A stretch of DNA of 64,000 nt from Limnoperna fortunei. Its lineage: Eukaryota; Mollusca; Bivalvia; Mytilida; Modiolidae. A program made the translations under genes and the position numbers. This document shows positions 61,001 through 64,000 of this stretch, in pieces; the stretch's first letter is position 1; every line of letters starts with the position of its first letter. The notes under the pieces are model-generated. The model worked only from the letters and a program-made list of their open reading frames with translations. It had not been told where the DNA came from and ran no database searches. The DNA is taken from NCBI GenBank assembly GCA_944474755.1, contig OX104124.1:22914452-22978451 (forward strand), in the 5' to 3' direction.

Positions 61001-63847
61001 CGAATATGTTATTAAAAAATTCAAATTAAATCACCACAATATACAGCTGCCTTTCTGTTTATAGGACATTTCTTTGATCCAAACCCGTCGGACTTGCACA
61101 GTGCAATATCGGTTTCTTGTCCGCCACATTCAAGTTGATCCATCCATATTACTCCTGATCCGATATCCGTACTGTTGATAACACGTGGCACCCTAACATA
61201 ATTCAAAGTATGGCAATACAAGCTTTTCATTAGTATGTGATACAGCTGATTAACACATGCAATGATCATTTTAATTTAGTACTAATTCAAACATAATTAA
61301 GATAATACTAGGTAAACATTGTGATGACTTTAAGCTGCTTAAACGAATAAATGTTTATTTAATCAATTTGTTGAAGCTATTTAAACTGTCAAACATACAT
61401 CTTCATTAATATATGTTGAAAAGTCAGGAGAATGCCATAAGAACTTGAAATTGTCTATACCCTTTTGCATATCCAAGCATTCTACAAATAACAAGAGCAT
61501 CATTTTCATCAAATCGCCTGTCACAAATCTCGCCCCATGTTCCAGAATGATAAACTTCTACGGTTCCTTCAAACGGTCCTCTACCTCCTAGTAGGCGAAG
61601 TTCTGTGGCTAAAATTGCAAGGGGAAATTTATGTTTATCTGCTAAATTGTTTTATTCTGATAAAAAGGTAACAAAGCTTCAAGTATTTTTCTGATACCAG
61701 TTTCTTTAATTAAATACTCTTTTCATATCGTTGGTTTATATTTAGCTATTGTAAATCCAAATATAATAAAAAAACAGCTATAAGGTTTTAACCCAATTTT
61801 AAGAAACACAATTTGCTCTTACACACGAGAATTACTTTTTTAAAAACAAATTAACTACATTATATCAAAGTCAACACGGAAACGGATCTTAGGCTTTATT
61901 GCAAAATTAGGAATAATTGATTTCACGTCGATTTTCGATAATAAAATTAGACCTCGGGTGTAACTAGTGAAGAAGAATATGCCCAAACTTCCAAAACATA
62001 TTTTATCTTCCCTTTATTCAAAATGGTTCGTGTTGCTTATTGTAAGTGTTTGTTGTTTGTTGCGTCAGTGAGTTGTTTTGCTGGTAATAGCTTTGAATTT
62101 CAGTCATGTATTTTGTTCTTTTTATTACAAATAGGTATTGTTTGATTTATTTGCTAATACATTAACCTATTCGTCTTTTGTACTTTTCCAGTTATTTAAT
62201 AGGGAAAGGGAATTGTACTGTCACGTGATATAGGCGCAGTTTTTTAGCTCACCTGGACCGAAGGTCCATGTGAGCTTTTGCTATCACTTGGCGTCCGTCG
62301 TCTGTCGTCCGTCGTAAACTTTTTCAAAAATCTTCTCCTCTGAAACCACCGGGCCAATTTTTATCAAACTTGGCCACAATCATCCTTAGGGTTTTCAGTT
62401 TTAGGTTTGTACCCAAGGTGTTGATCAACAGACAAATATGGCCGCTGTTACTAAAAATAGAACATGGGGGTCAACACTGGTTTCTTTATCATTATCTCAA
62501 CAATTATAATAGCTATAGAGAAAACCTTACTTCAAATTGATCAGCACATTAAGGTCTATTATATAGTTGCTATTAGTGTGAAGTTGTGTATTGGCTTCTT
62601 GTAGGAGTGATTGCCCTTTATTGACGATTTTTGACAAAATTTTTGGTATTTACAATATAACTTGACAACTATACGAGGAAGAGTGAAACTGTAGAGGCAA
62701 AAATGATCAGCAATACATGCCGTACAATTCATTTTATTGGTCTGAAATTGTCAAATGACTCCTTATATGAGTTATTGCCCTTAAATGATAATTTTTTATG
62801 AAATTTTCCATTTTTGTCCTCTAACTTGAAAACTATAGCAGCTAGATTGAAACTGTAAATTGCACAAATGATCAGCAATAAAGGCCCTACAATTCACTTG
62901 ATTGGTCTGAAATTGTCAGACAACTCCTTAAATAAGTTATTGCCTATAAATGACAATTTTTTATAAAATTTTCCGTTTTGTCCTGTAACTTAAAAACTGT
63001 AATAGCTAGAGTAAAACTGTTAATAGCAAAAATGATCAGCAATACAAGCCATACAATTCACTTAATTGGTCTGAAATTCTCAGATGACTCCTTATATGGG
63101 TTATTGCCCTTAAATGAAAATTTTGTTATGAAATTTTCCATTTTTGTCGTGTAACTTGATAACTATAGCAGCTAGATTGAAACTGTAAATTGCACAAATG
63201 ATCAGCAATAGAAGCCCTACAAATAATTGCTTAGTCCAAAATTGCAAGATGACTCTTTATAGGAGTTATTGCCCGTTCATTATGAATTTGGACAAATGAA
63301 CAGATTTTGAATTATAAATTAGTCTATAACACACCTACTAGAAGAGTAAAACTGTAAATTTCCAAAGTACCCTAAAGGATAATGCATACAAACCATTTAA
63401 CTTTCATAAATTGTCTGATGGCACCTTATAGGAGTTATTGTATTTAACTGAAATTTTTGAAGAAATGTTTAGTTTTTGCACAGTAACTTTAAAGCTATAA
63501 CAACTAGACTGAAACTGTTAATTTCAAAAATTTAAATATAGATGAAGTCATTTGGATTCCAGGTGAACGATTACAGGCTACTGGGAGCATCTAGTTTAAT
63601 GGTTGATGAATAATTATTAAAAAATACCATCTTACTTAGCCAAAGGTAAATATAAATAAAACATTTCGTTCAATAACACTTACTGCAATCTATGCCAACA
63701 TCATTCTGATGTGTGCATATACTGTTGTCCCAAGAGCTATATTTGCATTGTTCAAGATCGAGTTCTCTTCCATTACAATTCAGATTTGTGAAGAAGCTTT
63801 TGCCTTTCCCTTGCCCAAAATAAGAAGCAGGTAGTATATCAGCATCA
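39918..63847 (-). CDS. DMBT1-like scavenger receptor: at least 9 SRCR domains, CUB, ZP; 5' end beyond window
   Basis: Twenty-three exons chain in frame from 63847 to the stop at 39918-39920, about 1,220 residues. Order: half SRCR (A), eight full SRCR domains (B-I), CUB, ZP. SRCR domains bind microbial and other polyanionic ligands in scavenger receptors; CUB domains mediate protein contacts; ZP domains polymerise. This SRCR-CUB-ZP order is that of DMBT1/gp340, a secreted mucosal agglutinin, so a role in innate recognition is a reasonable inference. Each SRCR is a two-exon phase 1-1 cassette. Most SRCRs show six cysteines as in group A, whereas vertebrate DMBT1 uses eight (group B). No membrane segment or basic furin site follows the ZP domain, so the product looks secreted. 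Orthology to DMBT1 is not shown; large SRCR families are usual in invertebrates. Confidence 0.93.
40994..41201 (-). CDS. ZP domain, third exon
   Basis: DIELNSNEWNVDMFYDLDC, a FVYKFVPVDASFKVRSM stretch, then LKNCFITTEKGGITDTRHII. TACAG acceptor and TC|GTAAGT donor. An internal GTGAGA after FK was considered as donor and dropped because it breaks the frame of the next exon. Confidence 0.9.
41572..41845. repeat. 36-bp minisatellite in a ZP intron, about 8 copies
   Basis: The unit contains CAGATTTAAAAAATCATCG and TTGTAATGGTGATTG; copies are moderately diverged. No exon edge is involved. Confidence 0.9.
42343..42496 (-). CDS. ZP domain, second exon
   Basis: VSGLFVVYQNNITYISNGVT then GEIPLECKIFRDNRISHYH. 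The acceptor is AATAG at 42498-42497, not the nearer TTTCAG, because only it is phase 0. G|GTAAAA donor. Confidence 0.9.
42931..43133 (-). CDS. ZP domain, first exon
   Basis: FTIKDALSLNCEIDRWGAGI then NVTLVRMANVHVNYSDIFM, SDPSCYG and QYGECGSIKN, the ZP-N cysteine pattern ending in C-G. ACAG acceptor, AAC|GTAAGA donor. An NVT glycosylation site is visible. Confidence 0.92.
43134..43563. other. Intron between CUB and ZP
   Basis: AT-rich, nothing recognised. Confidence 0.5.
43564..43705 (-). CDS. CUB domain, second exon
   Basis: IKSSPFGQELGHYSVSSYIP then SNEFWIRFKTNGQRNARGFK, ending LHWS, the usual CUB close. The third and fourth CUB cysteines are absent. AACAG acceptor, C|GTAAGT donor. Confidence 0.92.
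44169..44382 (-). repeat. SINE with 14-bp target duplication, in the CUB intron
   Basis: CTGTACACAATATA flanks both sides perfectly (44155-44168 and 44383-44396). The body is well preserved (TTTTTATTGGGGGAGGAAG, CGGTAGGAAAACTGGC) and the copy is truncated at its head. A relatively recent insertion. Confidence 0.95.
44750..44916 (-). CDS. CUB domain, first exon
   Basis: DCVQEYTDTSGTIMSQNYPG then QYNPNTDCLYIIKPPVGIYK and DFLE: the CUB pattern C...SG.I.S.NYP..Y.....C...I..P.G. TCAG acceptor, GAG|GTTTAT donor (weak). Confidence 0.92.
45192..45463 (-). repeat. SINE, diverged, with an internal G-run
   Basis: Full layout from TTTTTCAGCTATATCAT to a tRNA-like head ending GGTCACCGAGGCCCAC, interrupted by about 13 G at 45271-45284. 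It ends about 54 bp from the donor of SRCR I. Confidence 0.85.
45517..45680 (-). CDS. SRCR I, second half
   Basis: DTLAYFYHLPSIEAHQVQFG then IDQLTCNGLEDHIAQCQFSN and HLKCF. TTCAG acceptor, G|GTAAGT donor. Confidence 0.92.
46147..46291 (-). CDS. SRCR I, first half
   Basis: GVQVKLSGGSSPADGRVDIK then WGSLCDNNFGLSEAQVLCNM. GAAG acceptor after a T-rich tract; CG|GTTCGT donor is weak but phase-correct. Confidence 0.89.
46543..46700 (-). CDS. SRCR H, second half (divergent)
   Basis: NKAPLTLTVPRNASSVILGA then LDCVGKETDVGFCQGELNKS and WVDCT. TACAG acceptor, G|GTTGGT donor. Confidence 0.88.
47329..47582 (+). repeat. Full-length tRNA-derived SINE with intact A and B boxes
   Basis: Head GGCTCGGTGGCCGAGTGG (A-box-like), B box GGTTCGAGTC (47398-47407), body TTAATTGACAAGGATTGCC, tail ACCAAACAAACAAACAA. 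CTACGCC flanks it (47309-47315, 47584-47590). Best candidate here for a copy with a usable internal Pol III promoter. Confidence 0.92.
47817..47961 (-). CDS. SRCR H, first half
   Basis: LDNIRLALGGSKGDGRLEIK then NWGAVCAERW and AVVCRMMGY. TTAAG acceptor, AA|GTACGA donor. Confidence 0.91.
47962..48488. other. Intron between SRCR G and H, nothing recognised
   Basis: AT-rich; a plus-strand open frame at 48046-48261 has no family match I recognise. Confidence 0.5.
48489..48676 (-). CDS. SRCR G, second half
   Basis: SSSASLYKDSWFGPGNGSSF then DLGPKCIGTESNILFCPLEN, ending ISCTATPI. TCTAG acceptor, G|GTAAAT donor. A 2.8-kb intron holding a mariner-like MITE separates it from its first half. Confidence 0.92.
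49249..50227. mobile_element. Tc1/mariner-like MITE, 979 bp
   Basis: Ends CAGTACTTG...CAAGTACTG flanked by TA on each side (49247-49248, 50228-50229). Inverted ends continue as AAACGC(A/G)ACACTTT after a 7-bp unmatched segment. Both ends carry many TGACGGATT boxes in either orientation. No transposase frame. Confidence 0.83.
50230..51486. other. Intron of SRCR G, remaining part
   Basis: AT-rich. A plus-strand open frame at 50338-50637 is Lys/Arg-rich but matches nothing I recognise. No exon accepted. Confidence 0.45.
51487..51628 (-). CDS. SRCR G, first half (divergent)
   Basis: NSTFNLIYGSKIEGTVVTHV then FGSICGKEV and VMCKSLGY. CTAG acceptor, TG|GTAAGC donor. It has lost the usual RL.GG opening, but keeps both cysteines and the phase. 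Confidence 0.87.
52073..52245 (-). CDS. SRCR F, second half
   Basis: LVTGKAFTGSYFGGGGGLAD then DLKCNGTEVDLLHCSMHKGG and GVSC. The AAG-type acceptor (TTGAAG at 52247-52246) is chosen because it alone keeps phase 2; C|GTAAGA donor. Confidence 0.87.
52360..52500 (+). repeat. Decayed SINE fragment
   Basis: TTGACTAGGATTGCCAGTTT and TTCTTGACACTCCGGCTTTC match the SINE body; head and tail absent. Confidence 0.65.
52615..52771 (-). CDS. SRCR F, first half
   Basis: ATNIRLSGGSHTMEGRVEIF then NGTWSTVCDEGWEDEDATTV and CKMLAPYPLN. TTCAG acceptor; AA|GTAGGA donor, phase 2. Confidence 0.9.
52772..53411. other. Intron between SRCR E and F
   Basis: Probably an old retroelement remnant around 52980-53340 (plus-strand pieces 'LGLTTKIHKQWFPV'-like, with stops). 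No supported gene. Confidence 0.35.
53412..53581 (-). CDS. SRCR E, second half
   Basis: SSDAYPKNMSFFGPSNKVRL then LDQLTCAGDEPDINACRTKD and GVIC. TGCAG acceptor, A|GTAAGA donor. Confidence 0.93.
53871..54021 (-). CDS. SRCR E, first half
   Basis: PTQVRLVDGGGPWEGRVEVW then HNGQWGSVCDTGFGQEEARV and VCRMLGFKD. TTCAG acceptor, GA|GTATGT donor. Closest of all modules to the family consensus. Confidence 0.94.
54220..54620 (+). repeat. Decayed relative of the 62-kb hairpin element
   Basis: TTTTTCAGCTCATCATGTCTGGATCATG, then CGTCCAGCGTCCGTC, then CCCTCTGAAACCACAGGCC..CCAAACATGGC: the same order as the start of 62246-63590, with an insertion. Confidence 0.5.
54621..55352. other. Intron between SRCR D and E, rest
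   Basis: AT-rich, nothing recognised. Confidence 0.45.
55353..55513 (-). CDS. SRCR D, second half
   Basis: NTYYRHEEFGKSKGPTVLEN then LACSGNENDISGCLLNW and GLKC. TAACAG acceptor, A|GTAAGT donor. Confidence 0.93.
55514..56326. other. Intron of SRCR D, first part
   Basis: AT-rich, nothing recognised. Confidence 0.45.
56327..56499. repeat. Foldback element, about 85-bp arms
   Basis: Left arm TTATAAGGATTAAACGCTG... pairs with the reverse complement of ...AGGGTTTCATCCTATAA. The centre is the palindrome TCCTCCGGACCGGA. Termini match the element at 58157. Confidence 0.88.
56981..57131 (-). CDS. SRCR D, first half
   Basis: QIGIRLADGKLPNEGRVEVF then WGSICGRSFTNNDANVLCRM. CAAAG acceptor, GT|GTACGT donor; the split codon gives Val. 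Confidence 0.9.
57132..58156. other. Intron before SRCR D, possible retroelement remnant
   Basis: The plus strand at about 57500-58080 shows broken pieces of open frame (for example KDPDSKFL, then KGNKLLSVGW) and a duplicated phrase TTGTGTTTTCCGA(C/T)ATTGAATATATTTGT (57896, 57999). Too decayed to assign. Confidence 0.35.
58157..58324. repeat. Foldback element, about 82-bp arms
   Basis: TATAGGATTAAACGCTTATT left arm and ...AATAAGCGTTAAATCCTTATA right arm, with mismatches. Same terminus as 56327-56499. Confidence 0.88.
58325..59338. other. Intron between SRCR C and D, rest
   Basis: AT-rich, nothing recognised. Confidence 0.45.
59339..59484 (-). CDS. SRCR C, second half
   Basis: DPVLLHHYGSDANRTGHKIA then CTGLEVDIGLCQIESSN and AIRC. 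CACAG acceptor, C|GTAAGC donor. A putative N-glycosylation site (NRT) is visible. Confidence 0.92.
59485..60562. other. Internal intron of SRCR C
   Basis: AT-rich, nothing recognised. Confidence 0.45.
60563..60716 (-). CDS. SRCR C, first half
   Basis: QDTQIRIHGGKGSYEGVIEV then WYPVCHEGF and VVCRTLGFPD. TACAG acceptor, AT|GTAAAT donor. Confidence 0.92.
61035..61192 (-). CDS. SRCR B, second half
   Basis: VPRVINSTDIGSGVIWMDQL then ECGGQETDIALCKSDG and AVYC. GTTAG acceptor; the donor G|GTGATT is weak but phase-correct. Confidence 0.92.
61461..61608 (-). CDS. SRCR B, first half
   Basis: TELRLLGGRGPFEGTVEVYH then WGEICDRRF and VICRMLGYAK. TTTTAG acceptor, GG|GTATAG donor. Confidence 0.93.
61609..62245. 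other. Intron between SRCR A and B, first part
   Basis: AT-rich, nothing recognised. Confidence 0.45.
62246..63590 (+). mobile_element. Hairpin-headed element C with about 164-bp tandem core
   Basis: Opens with the hairpin AGCTCACCTGGACC/GGTCCATGTGAGCT (62246-62276) and CGTCCGTCGTCTGTCGTCCG. Four diverged units of about 164 bp follow (AATGATCAGCAATA near 62703, 62867, 63031, 63196), ending with CCAGGTGAACGATTACAGGC. I know this opening as a very common repeat in bivalve genomes; its class is not established to my knowledge. Confidence 0.82.
63684..63847 (-). CDS. SRCR A, second half
   Basis: Encodes DADILPASYFGQGKGKSFFT, then LNCNGRELDLEQCKYSSWD and a final GIDC. TTTTAG acceptor, A|GTAAGT donor, phase 2 in and phase 1 out. 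The first half of this domain must lie right of position 64000. Confidence 0.93.
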
Positions 63848-64000
63848 CTAAAAGTATACAAGCATATAAGCTTATTCTGTATAATCAATATGGCTGAACC
63901 ATAACTTAAAGCAATGTGTAATAGATCATCGCTGAATCGCTTAGTATCGATGAATTTCGAGAAGTGAAATATAAGCATAATAATTGTTTTTGATAGCTTG

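Overview
This is an animal nuclear-genome window, AT-rich and intron-rich. The repeats point to a bivalve mollusc: tRNA-derived SINEs ending in CAAAC-type tails (they resemble the molluscan RUDI-type V-SINEs), 'head + tandem core + terminal hairpin' elements, and many short non-autonomous DNA transposons. Species is not determined; a mytilid-like bivalve is only a guess. No bacterial-type gene, CRISPR array, rRNA or convincing tRNA gene was seen. Every coding exon I can support is on the minus strand.

Region 1 (about 33.9 kb down to 1.5 kb, minus strand) is a gamma-glutamyltranspeptidase (GGT) gene. I could chain 12 coding exons from the start codon at 33918 to the exon with the catalytic threonine (codon 1530-1532). 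Every splice phase joins cleanly. The protein has an unusual cytoplasmic N-terminus of about 77 residues, one membrane segment, then the GGT ectodomain. The 3' exons (end of the small subunit) lie beyond the left edge. The introns are full of repeats. Two exons (9 and 12) have their own 3' end plus splice donor amplified into tandem arrays of about nine copies (59-bp and 40-bp units). A SINE tail overlaps the donor of exon 10, and another repeat ends 8 nt from the donor of exon 8.

Region 2 (about 33.9-39.8 kb) is the space between the two genes. A 5'-truncated LINE (11-bp target-site duplication) sits 70 bp upstream of the GGT start codon. It is itself split by a 2.04-kb terminal-inverted-repeat element (7-bp duplication) that carries 200-bp tandem repeats. 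A TA/TG microsatellite, a GGGCGAA-rich repeat and a decayed SINE follow.

Region 3 (about 63.8 kb down to 39.9 kb, minus strand) is the 3' part of a large multidomain scavenger-receptor gene with DMBT1/gp340-like architecture. It has at least nine SRCR domains (first one incomplete at the right edge), then one CUB and one ZP domain, then a stop codon and an AATAAA signal. I placed 23 coding exons (about 1,220 residues). Each SRCR domain is a two-exon, phase 1-1 module with an internal phase-2 intron. Most SRCR modules have six cysteines, as in group A SRCR domains.

The two genes are head (GGT 5' end) to tail (SRCR 3' end) on the same strand and need not be functionally linked. The repeat landscape is the most unusual part: donor-site minisatellites, a hammerhead-ribozyme-like motif in a Penelope-like tail, related elements with 1 versus about 15 core repeats carrying AGGTCAAGGTCA motifs, a pair of related foldback elements plus a third similar one, a Tc1/mariner-like MITE, and SINEs with clear duplications.
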